Origin: Auxenochlorella pyrenoidosa | Lineage: Eukaryota; Chlorophyta; Trebouxiophyceae; Chlorellales; Chlorellaceae | NCBI GenBank assembly: GCA_001430745.1 | Contig: KQ482041.1 | Span: 913,598-940,891 of the forward strand | Direction: 5' to 3' | DNA: 27,294 nucleotides | Part shown: piece after piece, positions 11,118 to 20,032 of the stretch | Numbering within the stretch: position 1 is the stretch's first letter | Layout: the number at the start of each line of letters is the position of its first letter | Program-made: the position numbers and the translations under genes | Notes under the pieces: model-generated | Seen by the model: the letters and a program-made list of their open reading frames with translations, nothing else | The model's database searches: none | Told to the model about the DNA's origin: nothing

Positions 11118-13569
11118 TTACTGGCCCGAAGCGGTGGCCTCAGCGCTGGCGGTTGCGGAAGCGCCCGCGCTCGGCAGGCCGCTGGGGAAGGCAGAGGCCG
11201 GCAGCAGCACAGTGTCGATCTGCATGCATGGGGTTCAGAAGTGGAGCAAACGCACCCGTTGGATGCGCACAAGCCACAGCGCGCTCTCAGCACATGGCGG
11301 CAGCGCTCGCTGCTGTCTCAGATGACGAAGCTGTGCTCTGCCAGGCTGTCGGCTGCTGACACCTGCCACAAAGCCGGAGCCCACGCGGCCCACCTTGTGG
11401 ATGACCGCCTGGCAGGCCTGGATGTCGGCCTGCACCACCGTGGCGCTGGGCGCGCCGTCGAGGTTGGGCACAAACTGGACGGTGGAGCCAGACTTGGAGA
11501 CCTGCAGGGGAGGGCGGGTGCAGGCAGGCAGGCAGGGCGGTGGAGACTTGGGGTGGCCCGGGTGCTGGAGCTGGGGCGCAGGGTGCCTGCGGGGCATTGC
11601 ACTGCAGCCCAGCTTAGTCGTGCTCGGCGCAGGGCCAGCCAGCGGCCTGTCTTGCCGTGAGCGGGTCCTTGGGGTCCAGGGTGGTCAGCTCCTGGCCGTC
11701 GGTGAGCTGGGCGGCGGTCAGGGCCTGGTCGGGGATGACGTGGTAGCTCAGGATCTGCGGGGCACGCGGAGAGGGAAGGGGGAGGCAAGCGTCCGGAGTT
11801 ATTGTCGGCCGAGAACGCCCCTGCGTGGTTGTGTGGGTCCCTGCCACAACTGCCTGCAGGGCCTCAGCCCTGCGCGACCCCTGCAACTGTATGGCACGCG
11901 GCTCGGACGATGCCTGCCTGCGGGGTGCACCCAGGCTGCACATGAGCATGCCCTACCAGCCTCATCCCTGCCCTCCACTTACCGTGCGCAGGGTGCCCAG
12001 GTTGTCGGGGCCCAGCGCCTCCTGGGGGGTGAGGCCCAGGGCCTGGAGCAGGGCCGCAAAGGCGTCGTTGGTGGGCGCCAGGATCTGTGGGGTGGGGGTG
12101 GCGGGATGGGTGTGTGCGTGCAGACGCGAATGTGCGTGTTATGGTGTGTTGTGTGTGCTCAAGACGCTGAGGAGGGGGGGCCGACGCAGACGGCAGGGAC
12201 AGGTACAGGAAAGGACCAGTACCAGGTAAAAGGGGGGGGGGGGGGGGAGGGGGGGGCTGGGTGCTGCAAGGTACTCCCAAAAGTGAGAGCGGGCCGTGTG
12301 GGGCTGCATCAGCAGAAGCCCTGGAGTGTCGAACCCCCGCGCTCACGGTGGCAACCAGGTCGGGGTTGGCCAGGGCGTCGGCAGCGCCGGCGGCCTGCGC
12401 ATCAAGCGGGAGGGCACACCGGCCTTCTGGCTGTGCAGAGATCAAGGTGCACCCGAGAGCACCTGCTCAGGCGCACACACCTCCTGGCGCCGACTTTTAT
12501 CTGCCAACTGGAATGCCCGTCGCGAGGCCCCATACCACACAGCCAGCTCACCCCAAGGGCGGACACCAGAGTGCTGAGGTCAGGGTCAGCACCAGCGACA
12601 TTGGCCACCGTTTGGCAAGCGCTCGCAGGGGAGGGGCTTGGCACCGGGGTTGGAAGGGGAGAAGCAGTCGTAGTGGCGGTAGCGCCTGCAGTGGCAGTGC
12701 TGGGGGCCTGCAGGCAGCCGAGGGCAAAGAGGAGAGTTTTAATTAGTTGCCAGGGTGCTGGGCGATCTTCAGATAGGAGCCGTTGGCGCGCGCGCGGGGG
12801 CAGCGCAAGGCAGGCGGTTGTGCGCTCGAGCGCGGCCACTGCTCACCGCGCTGACGGTGGGTGCAGCAGACACAGTGGGCACAGGGACGGGGGATGGGCT
12901 GGGGACAGGCACGGGGACGGGCACGGGAGCTGGAGAGGGCACCACCGGAATAGGGACTGCGGCAGGAGGGGGGCGCAAGTGGGGTTGATGGGCAGAGGGT
13001 TGCCAAGAAGGGCACCTATTGGTGGCACGCAAGCAGCATGTGCACAGGGGCCTGCAGACGCCATGCCACTGTCTGTTTTCTTATGGACTCACTCATTTTC
13101 TTCTTGTGGCCCAGGATCCATGCCAGGAAGGGGTGAGAGGCCAGCAGAGCACTGGCTGCACCAGCGCCAGCGCCAGCGCCAGCACCAGCAGCAGCTGATG
13201 AGGAGGAGCTGGCGGTGGCGGCGGCGGTGGCGGCGGCGGTGGCCGCAGAGCCATCCAGCAGCCGCCGGTTGCTCGAGGCATGAGAGCCTGCATTAGAAGG
13301 GGGTGTTTGGACCAAGGGAGGGGGAAAGATGCTTTCGTGCCTCAAAGGTGGGTGAGGAGAGGTTGATGCAGGGGCCGCACGCCCAGTGGTTGCAACCTCT
13401 CCAACAAACCTCTCGCCCTCCCTGGCAGCCGCACATGCCTCCCGAGTCATCATTTCAGCACTTAGGCAAGCAAATGAAGACAGCATGGGGTTGGAGAGTA
13501 GCACACACCTACAGTGCCTGCAGCCAGGAGCACTGCTAGAAGCAGGGCAGCAGCCTTAAAGCCCGCCAT
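11118..13569 (-). CDS. Secreted fasciclin (FAS1) domain protein
   Basis: Nine exons (13569-13509, 13287-13093, 12956-12847, 12707-12552, 12394-12347, 12084-11983, 11754-11656, 11501-11394, 11219-11118) give 326 residues, all in phase. Exon 1 is a signal peptide (MAGFKAAALLLAVLLAAG). A dibasic RRLL follows at 28-31, then Ala/Ser/Gly low complexity and a hydroxyproline-type linker (PVPVPVPVPSPSPVPVP and neighbours, about 86-150). One FAS1 domain spans ~152-302: DLSTLVSALG, H1 box ILAPTNDAFA (191-200), YH motif in ILSYHVIPDQ (225-234), and H2 box VIHKIDTVLLPA (290-301). FAS1 proteins mediate adhesion to the cell wall or matrix. The tail is Ala/Ser-rich without a hydrophobic end, so a GPI anchor is unlikely. 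The start is set by the signal peptide and the aATGg context. Family call is firm; the ligand is unknown. Confidence 0.92.
11654..11655 (-). other. GC 5' splice site in FAS1 gene
   Basis: After DPKDPLT the frame runs into a stop with no GT available. The donor ACG|GCAAGA keeps phase 0 and joins directly to VSKSGSTVQF, restoring an unbroken FAS1 domain. Confidence 0.8.
12232..12256 (+). repeat. Poly-G tract (16 G, A, 8 G) in FAS1 intron
   Basis: A run of 16 G at 12232-12247, one A, then 8 G, inside the intron between exons 12394-12347 and 12084-11983. On the transcribed strand of the FAS1 gene it reads as poly-C. It may form a G-quadruplex and is prone to length errors in sequencing. Confidence 0.9.
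13161..13244 (-). repeat. Coding microsatellites (Gly-Ala and Ala-Thr runs) in FAS1 protein
   Basis: A CCAGCG repeat (13161-13186) encodes alternating Ala/Gly, and a GGCGGT/GGCGGC repeat (13211-13244) encodes Ala/Thr runs. Both lie in the mature N-terminal region before the Pro-rich linker and are likely length-variable. Confidence 0.75.
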
Positions 13570-14139
13570 TCTGTTCAAAACCTCAGCTTCGTCCTAAACA
13601 CAAGCAGAAAACTGTGGAGGAGTGTGAAGGGAGGCAGAGGTTGAGTGCTGGGGTGCTTTCCAGAAGGGGCGGCGGGATGGCCTTGCATGGGCCAAGAGTG
13701 CTGGCCAAGGGTGTCTGGCCATCTTCCAGACTGCACTTTTCGCCTCAGGAGATCGTTCCATACGTTTTTGCCCAGAAACAGCGCTCAGATCGCTGCCAGC
13801 ACAGGTGACTGCGAGTGCCTGCAGAGGACTTTGGCGCCCTGGCCCCTTCCTAGAAGCGCAGTCATCACCCACCGGCAGTATTCGTTTACAGCAGGCTGGG
13901 CAGGCACAACAAATGAATGAAAGCAAGAGTTCGTTCAAAGCGAATACAATGAAATTTAATGAACATCAAGGATGAGGATGTCAGACACCCAGTGTCGCTG
14001 GATCAGAGGGGCATCCAGAGCATGATTTCCATGCAGCGTCGTCGGCGCAGCAGCCTCTCTCACTGCCCAAACTAGGGCAGCAGGCAGCGGGGTCGCGTGC
14101 ATGCCAGGGGGGCAAGCCAGCAGCCGCCCAGCCGCTCCC
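13570..14139. other. Upstream region of FAS1 gene and 3' UTR of next gene
   Basis: 570 bases between two minus-strand genes. The part near 13890-14139 is the probable 3' UTR of the metallo-beta-lactamase-fold gene and is fairly AT-rich around 13920-13980. The rest should hold the FAS1 promoter. No TATA box at a convincing distance and no coding exon were seen. Confidence 0.5.
13886..13890 (-). terminator. TGTAA polyadenylation signal
   Basis: TTACA on the plus strand (TGTAA on minus), about 250 bases after the stop codon at 14140-14142. It is the best 3' end candidate for the metallo-beta-lactamase-fold gene. Confidence 0.5.
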
Positions 14140-16275
14140 TCACAGCTCCACAGGCATGGGCTGTGCAGCGGTGGGCACGCACACGCGCACGCCCGCCAGG
14201 CTGGGCTCCGCCGCCAGCTGCTGCTGGATCTGGGCGGCGGAGCCCTCCTCCACCAGCAGGTCGGCCAGGGGGCCCTCCTGGTCAAACTCGGCGTTGTTCA
14301 GCGGCACAAACACCTTGGGGGTGAGCAGCTTGAGCAGGGAGAGGGTGTCGGTGGAGCCCTTGACCTGCGGGGGGCGGTGGGGGAGGCGGGCGCGAGCGAT
14401 GGGTGGGCAAAGCGCCGTTGCCGATTGGTCGGTGAGCCACGCACAGGCGCGTCGCATGGCTCCCCTAAACAGGAGCAACGCCTGCCTGAGCCAGGCTGAC
14501 CCCCCCCCCCGCCCACTGGGGCGCCGTGCACCCACCAGCGGGTAGCCAAACAGGATCTGGGAGCAGGGCGGGGAGACCACCACGTCCACGGGCGCCACCG
14601 TGGCCACGCTCTCGGGCAGGTAGTCTGCACGGGTGGGCGCGGGGTTGCAACAGGCGTTGGAGACCAATAGCGGGCAGCGCAGGTGCAGGTGAGCTGCAGG
14701 AGGTTGCTGCCCTTGCTCAGGGGGAGTGCACCCTGCAGAGCCCCTGCCTGTGCTCGCCGCGCCTCGCAGCGTGCAGCATTTGCCGCCCGGCCCGGGCAGG
14801 CAGCGCAATGGGGTGCAGGCGCGCCGCCCTTGCGCGTGCCGTGCCACGCCTGTGCTCCCCTCCTGCATGCACGCACGCACACACGCATGCGCGCCCGCCC
14901 GCCCACCCGCGTGGGGCTCGTAGTAGAGCGATGCGCCGCGCGCCCCTCCCTCCAGGTTCTCCTGCAGCACCAGCCCCAGCTCCCGCTGACTCCAGGGCGG
15001 CCCCACCAGCGCGCCGGCGGTGGCGCGGATGGTCAGCGCGCCGCCCAGCAGCGCCAGCGACTGGCCGGGGCGCAGCGCGTACACGGTGCGGAAGCCCAGA
15101 GAGCGCGCCACGGCGGCGGCCGAGGGCGAGGCGACCACGGGGATCGTCTTGGGCAGCGCCTGCAGCGTCGGCCTGCGGGTGGGGGGGATGCCCGCCCGGG
15201 CGCAGCGAACAGCTGGGATATGCCAGGCGGCTGGGATGCCTGAAGCAGAGGCGCTCGCACAGCGAGGCAGAGGCTCACCAAGCGCGCATGTGACACGTGC
15301 GTAACATGTAGCGGTGCTGTGGCCAGCTCGGCCCAGGCACGGTTCCCTGGCCCCCCAGCCAGCCCCGCTGTGGCCCACCTGTGCGCATGGTCGTCGATGC
15401 CCTGGCTCAGCACCAGCACATCTGTCTCATTTGCCAGCTGCTCCAGGTCTCCAATCACCTGCAGAGGGCGGGGGTGGGGATGGGGGGTTGGGGTGCGGGT
15501 ATCAATGTTGGGCGCGCAGAAGGCTGGTTCCAGGGAATGCAGCCGAGGACCGGCGTGGCTGAGTGACAACAAGAGTGGTGGCAGCAGCGCAGCGTCCGGA
15601 AGCGGACCCAGCTCTCGTGCGCCCCCCCGGCTGCTCTGCCTGCTCGAGCTGCCCTCAGCGGGGGCAGACCCCACCTCTGGCCGCGCCACGCGCTTGCTGC
15701 CCGCGTAAATCATGTCGAGCCCGCCAAAAGTTAGCTTGCCCACCAGCCAGGGGTCCACCAGCACGTTGATGCCTGCGGGAAGTTGCACGCCAGCTTCATG
15801 AGGACCGACACGTTGGACAGGAGTGCCGCACCAGCTGGCCAAGCCACTTTTGCTACAAAGGCGTGGCAGGGCTGTGCGCACGCCCGAGGCGCCCTACCCC
15901 CTGTTCACCCGTCTTGGCAAACTGCACTCGGAAGGAGTTGCCCTCAAAGCTGGTGTACGTCAGGGCAGCACTGCTGCTGGCAGGTGCGGCAGGACTGGCG
16001 GTGGTAGGCGCTGCCGCCGTCTCGGTGGCAGCAGTTGCGCGCACGCACAGGGCCGCCCGCCGGCTACGAGCAATCCTGCAGCAATGGAGTGAGTATTCCT
16101 GGGTGGCAGCGCATGCTATACTGGACCAGAGCTGCAAGCGCCAGGGTGCCCGCCCAGCGACCAACCTGTGCAGCTGCTGACTGCACCACACAGGTGCGTA
16201 GTGCGCAGATGTGCCACCGCGCACAGGCACGGCGGCAGGGCGCTCAACGACAGACAGGTTTTGCACCGAAGCCAT
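14140..16275 (-). CDS. Plastid-targeted metallo-beta-lactamase-fold protein
   Basis: Seven exons (16275-16166, 16075-15909, 15772-15675, 15458-15379, 15172-14907, 14624-14536, 14364-14140) give 344 residues, all in phase. Residues 1-50 look like a chloroplast transit peptide: few acidic residues, rich in Ala/Ser/Arg, ending in CVRA. The body has the UlaG-like lactamase layout: GINVLVDPWLVG at 93-104, then LSQGIDDHAHR at 142-152 where HxHxDH is expected, then alternating strands (PVVASPSAAAVARSLGF, GALTIRATAGALVGP), LYYEPHAD near 240, and the C-terminal TLSLLKLLTPKVFVPLNN. Asp148 and His149 of the metal motif remain, but the first two His positions are Gln and Ile. I recall related plant proteins with a similar LDDHCH form. 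Enzymatic role unknown. The start is the first in-frame ATG. It shares an upstream region with the methyltransferase gene. Confidence 0.83.
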
Positions 16276-16486
16276 ACTGCCTTCAAAGTTCACTTCTACT
16301 AAAGCGAAAACTTCAACACGATGATCGGCGGCGTTGAGCGCTGGTAGAGTGACAAGCGGTTCGCCACAAGAGAATGCAAAGCCTGCGAGGCAGGCAGCAG
16401 ACGCAGCATGCTTGACAGCGAGAAAACGACATGCATATGGGCTGTTCGGAACGATAAAGAACTGTCTGCAGCATCAGGTCGCTCTG
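16276..16486. promoter_or_regulatory. Bidirectional promoter region
   Basis: Only 211 bases separate the ATG of the minus-strand metallo-beta-lactamase-fold gene (16275) from the ATG of the plus-strand methyltransferase gene (16487). Both 5' UTRs and any promoters must fit here or overlap the coding exons. No TATA box is evident. This is positional evidence only. Confidence 0.5.
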
Positions 16487-19400
16487 ATGGCGGCCCTGAG
16501 AGCAATGGGCGCTTTGGCAGTTCAGGGCAGCCGCCCGGCACTTCCCTGCCGCCTGGCGACAAGTTTGGGGCGTTTGAATAAGCAGATGCAGCAGCATAGG
16601 CAACTTCACACGGCCCAGAAAGCGCGTGTCGCATCCACAAGAGCCGCAGCCAGCGCAGGCGGAGCACCGCCGGCAAGCCCAGCCCCCACCACGCGCCCAG
16701 CTGCTGATAGCAGCAGCGCAGCAGCGCGACCCCTTCCGCGAGTTGTCCTCAAGGGTGGCAAGAGCAAGCTGTTCACGGGGGACGCGCCCTCCCCCATGGT
16801 GAGCTCCGCCACAGCATGCGCTGGCATCGCCCAGTATCCCTACCTGCAGGCGTCCCCCAGCGTTCCTCTGCCCCTCCCTGGCAGCGCCCGTCCTCCACGT
16901 CCTGCAGTGCACAACACCAGATAACGCCACCTGGAACCACCCGCCTTCCCACGCAGGTGTACTCGGGGGCGGTTGACCGCGTGGTGGGGCGGCCGGCGCC
17001 CAAGGCGGGCGATGTGGTGCTGGTGTGCGACGGATCGGAGAAGGCCATCGGGTGGGGCGTCTTCAACCCGGACAGCATGTTCCGCGTCAGGTGGGCGGTG
17101 CAGGGGGGGGGGGGGGGCAGCCCCACGTGTGTGCAGCAGCGAGGGTGAGGCTGGGCTGGAGGCCATGTGCAAACACTTCAGGGCCGCTCCCGCAGCCTGT
17201 ACCCATATGCTGCCACCTCTCACCATTCCAGCCCCTCAGGCCCCCACGCCAGTCAGCCTGCCCCACTCTTCCCCTTCCTCTGCTGCAGGGTGATGCAGCT
17301 TGCCGACGAGTGCTTTGGTGGCAGCGCGGCGCTGGCGGCGGGCCACCCCCGTCCCGACCTGCAGCAGCTGGTGGACGCCCGCGTCGCGCAGGCGGTCGCG
17401 CTGCGCGCCGCGCTGGGCCTGCGCTGCGGGGGCCCGCCGCCAGCGGCTGCAGAGGACGCGCCGCAGAAGGCGGGGCAGCAGGCGCAGCAGGCGGGGGTCA
17501 CCACTGTGTTCCGCCTGCTCAACAGCGAGGGCGACCGGCTGAGCGGGCTGGTGGTGGACGTGCTGGGGGAGCACCTGGTGGTGTCGTCCTCGGGTGCGCG
17601 GGCTCAAAGGAGGGCCACCTTAGGTCGCCGCGGCGCAGGCAGATGACAGGCAGCGGTGCCTGCTGGTCTCCGGTGCTCTCAGCTCACGGCGCGTCCGAGT
17701 ATGAGGGGGATCAGTGGAGGAAGTGTGAGGTTCGTCCTGTGGGAGCAGAGCGCCAGCAGCGCAGCATTCGCAAGCGAGCAGCCACAAGCATGCCGCCGCC
17801 TGCGTGCTAATATTGGAATATTTACATTCCCACGCCCGCCTTGCTGCAGCCGCCTGGGTGGAGCGGCACCGCGAGGGCATCAGCGAGTGCCTGCAGCGGC
17901 ACACCGGCCTGAGCAGCATCATCTGGCGCCCAGCCCTGGACATGCTGCGTGAGGAGGGCTGCGCACCCCAAGGAGCCGAGGCAGCTGCGGCAGCTGGGGA
18001 TGAGGATGGAGAGGAGGGCGGACTTGCAGCCGATGGCGGCGCACAGCGCCAGCAGCCGCAGCAGGAAGCAGCGCGGCCGCAGGAGGGCGCTGCTGATGCA
18101 GCTGTGCCAAGCGGCGACTGCCGTGGCGAGGGCGATGCATCATCTGGCACCGTGGTGGTTCTGGAGAACGGGATCAAGTATGCGGCGGCGCCGCTGGGGC
18201 AGAAGGTGCGCCTGCTGCCACCCTTGCCACTGGCACCTAGCGTGGCCCGGCTCTTGCAGGCTGCCCCACACCCCGCTGCACCCACCAGTGCATCAGCCCT
18301 CCGCAACAGCCCTGCATGGCACGCTTGCCTGGAAACAAAAGCGCTGCGGCCGTGCGGCAAGGGCAGGCCAGGGGTGCATGCTTCCCCACCCTGCATGGAA
18401 GTGTGCGCCCCATGCCCCATGTGCGCCGCAACCTCGCTGAGCCGCCGCCCTCCCCCCTCCCCCCCTGGAAAAAAAGACGGGCTTTTATGCCGACCAAAGA
18501 GACAGTCGGGCTGTGCTGCGCACCCTGTGCTCTGGCGCCCGCGTCCTGGACATGTGCTGCTACTCCGGAGGTTTTGCTCTGAACGCAGCCGCCGGCGGGG
18601 CGGCAGAGGTTACGGGTGTCGACTCGAGCGCCGCGGCTGTGGCGCTGGCAACGCGCAACGCTCAGCTCAACGGCTTTGAAGGGGTGTGCAGCTTCCAGCG
18701 CGCCGACGTGGCAGATTTTATGAAGCAGGCAAGCGGGGGTGCACAAGGGCGCTTTTTTGTGGGATTGGCGCGCAAGTGCTGTGCTCAGTGATTGAGCCGG
18801 AGCTGGGTCAGCCGTGACATCTCTCTCCAGCGCGCCGTCCAGCGGTGTGCAACCTCGCCGCGCTGCGCCTGTTGTGTGTCCCACCGTGTCGCGCCACGCC
18901 CCTGCCCCCCCGCCCAGGCGCTGGCGGAGCGGCGGCGCTGGGACTGCGTCGTGTTCGACCCTCCCAAGCTGGCGCCCTCGCGCAAGACGCTGGAGAGGGC
19001 GACGCGCAAGTACCGCCGGCTCAACGCCCTGGCCATGCAGGTGGTGGTGGTGGTGGGTGGGGGGGGGGCGCATGCAGGCGCATGCAGGCCCCGCTGGTCG
19101 CTGGCTCGGGCCGGCGCTGCGCTGCGCGTCGTGGCACATGAACCTGCGACATGGCTTGGCGCCCCAGTGCGGCTAACAGTGGCGCAGCCCCGCCATTAAG
19201 TTCACAGCTCCACCTCTGGCCCCCGCCCTGCCCCGCTGCCGCAGCTTGTGGAGCCCGGCGGCCTGCTGATGACGTGCAGCTGCAGCGGGGCCATGAGCCA
19301 GAGCGGGCAGTTTGTGCCCATGCTGCAGGTGCGCCTGTGCTGGGTTGCCCCGCCCGCCCATGTGCCGTCCCGCAGCCTGCGCCAGGCCCGCCAGCCCCTC

Positions 19401-19619
19401 CACGCATTCTGTCCATGATACACGACTTTACATTACAGCTCCACATTGTTCTGGCGCTGCTACCGTCCATGCCCCCCTGCTTTGCTGCAGGCGGCGGCGC
19501 GGGATGCTGGGCGGCGCATCACGGTGCTGCGCGTGGGCGGCGCCGCGCCCGACCACACGCTGGACCCCACCTACCCAGAGGGCCAGTACCTCACCAACGT
19601 GCTGCTGCGGGTGCTGTGA
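16487..19619 (+). CDS. RlmI-type rRNA large-subunit cytosine methyltransferase, organelle-targeted
   Basis: Eight exons (16487-16798, 16957-17090, 17289-17593, 17850-18205, 18477-18728, 18918-19040, 19245-19328, 19491-19619) encode 564 residues. The first ~80 residues are Arg/Ala/Ser-rich, like a plastid or mitochondrial presequence. A PUA domain follows ([12 protein letters not shown] ... [11 protein letters not shown], about 85-150), then the RlmI central region ([20 protein letters not shown]). The methyltransferase fold has [17 protein letters not shown] motif [15 protein letters not shown] (391-404), the catalytic-loop motif [10 protein letters not shown] (465-474) and MTCSCSG (503-509). 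E. coli RlmI makes 5-methylcytosine in 23S rRNA, so an organellar 23S rRNA target is inferred. An insert of about 65 residues, rich in Glu/Gln/Ala, separates the central and catalytic domains. The acceptor at 18477 follows an A-run, but the frame demands it. Confidence 0.9.
17103..17116 (+). repeat. Poly-G tract (14 G) in methyltransferase intron 2
   Basis: Fourteen consecutive G just after the donor at 17091. It may form a G-quadruplex near the splice site and is a likely spot for length error. Confidence 0.9.
18729..18730 (+). other. GC 5' splice site in methyltransferase gene
   Basis: CAG|GCAAGC after DVADFMKQ joins in phase 0 to [17 protein letters not shown]. The nearest GT donor (GGG|GTGCAC) would shift the frame and lose the DPPK motif. 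Confidence 0.85.
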
Positions 19620-19662
19620 GCGCCGGCGTCTGTGCACATACTGGCTGGCATGCAGGCGACCA

Positions 19663-19667
19663 TGTAA
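19663..19667 (+). terminator. TGTAA polyadenylation signal for methyltransferase gene
   Basis: TGTAA 44 bases after the stop codon at 19619. The 3' UTR would be short. Confidence 0.5.
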
Positions 19668-20032
19668 GCTTCACGAGCGAATGCCAGAAGTGTCCCAGTC
19701 GACTGCTGGAGTGGTCGCATCTGCAGCAGCCCGTTTACAGCAGCATCAAAATTTCTCCTGTGCAACTTACAAGATAGGCACAGCAGCATGCACATGCCTT
19801 TCTTTGCTTGGGTGGACAGACGCATGCCAGCGGGCCATGGCAGCGGCGCATGAGCTGGCGGCGGCAGTGGAGTGCAGCAATTTCAGTTGGCGGGCCACCT
19901 TCCGACGTTGCCGATTGAACGTATACGCCTGCTTGAACTCGAGTGGCTGTCTCAAACCATTCTTGAACGCACCAGCAAAATTTTGTGATCGCCGATTGCT
20001 TTCCCGCCCCGGTGGCGGGGGCAGAGCCCCAC
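19668..20032 (+). promoter_or_regulatory. Upstream region of WD40 gene
   Basis: 365 bases between the putative polyadenylation signal of the methyltransferase gene and the ATG at 20033. It is less GC-rich than the flanking exons. No specific element was recognised. Confidence 0.4.

Noticed and set aside
11395..13296. 633-codon plus-strand open frame
   Set aside because: It runs antisense through nine in-phase exons and eight introns of the FAS1 gene. It is low in complexity, has no recognisable domain, and is what high GC produces opposite real exons.
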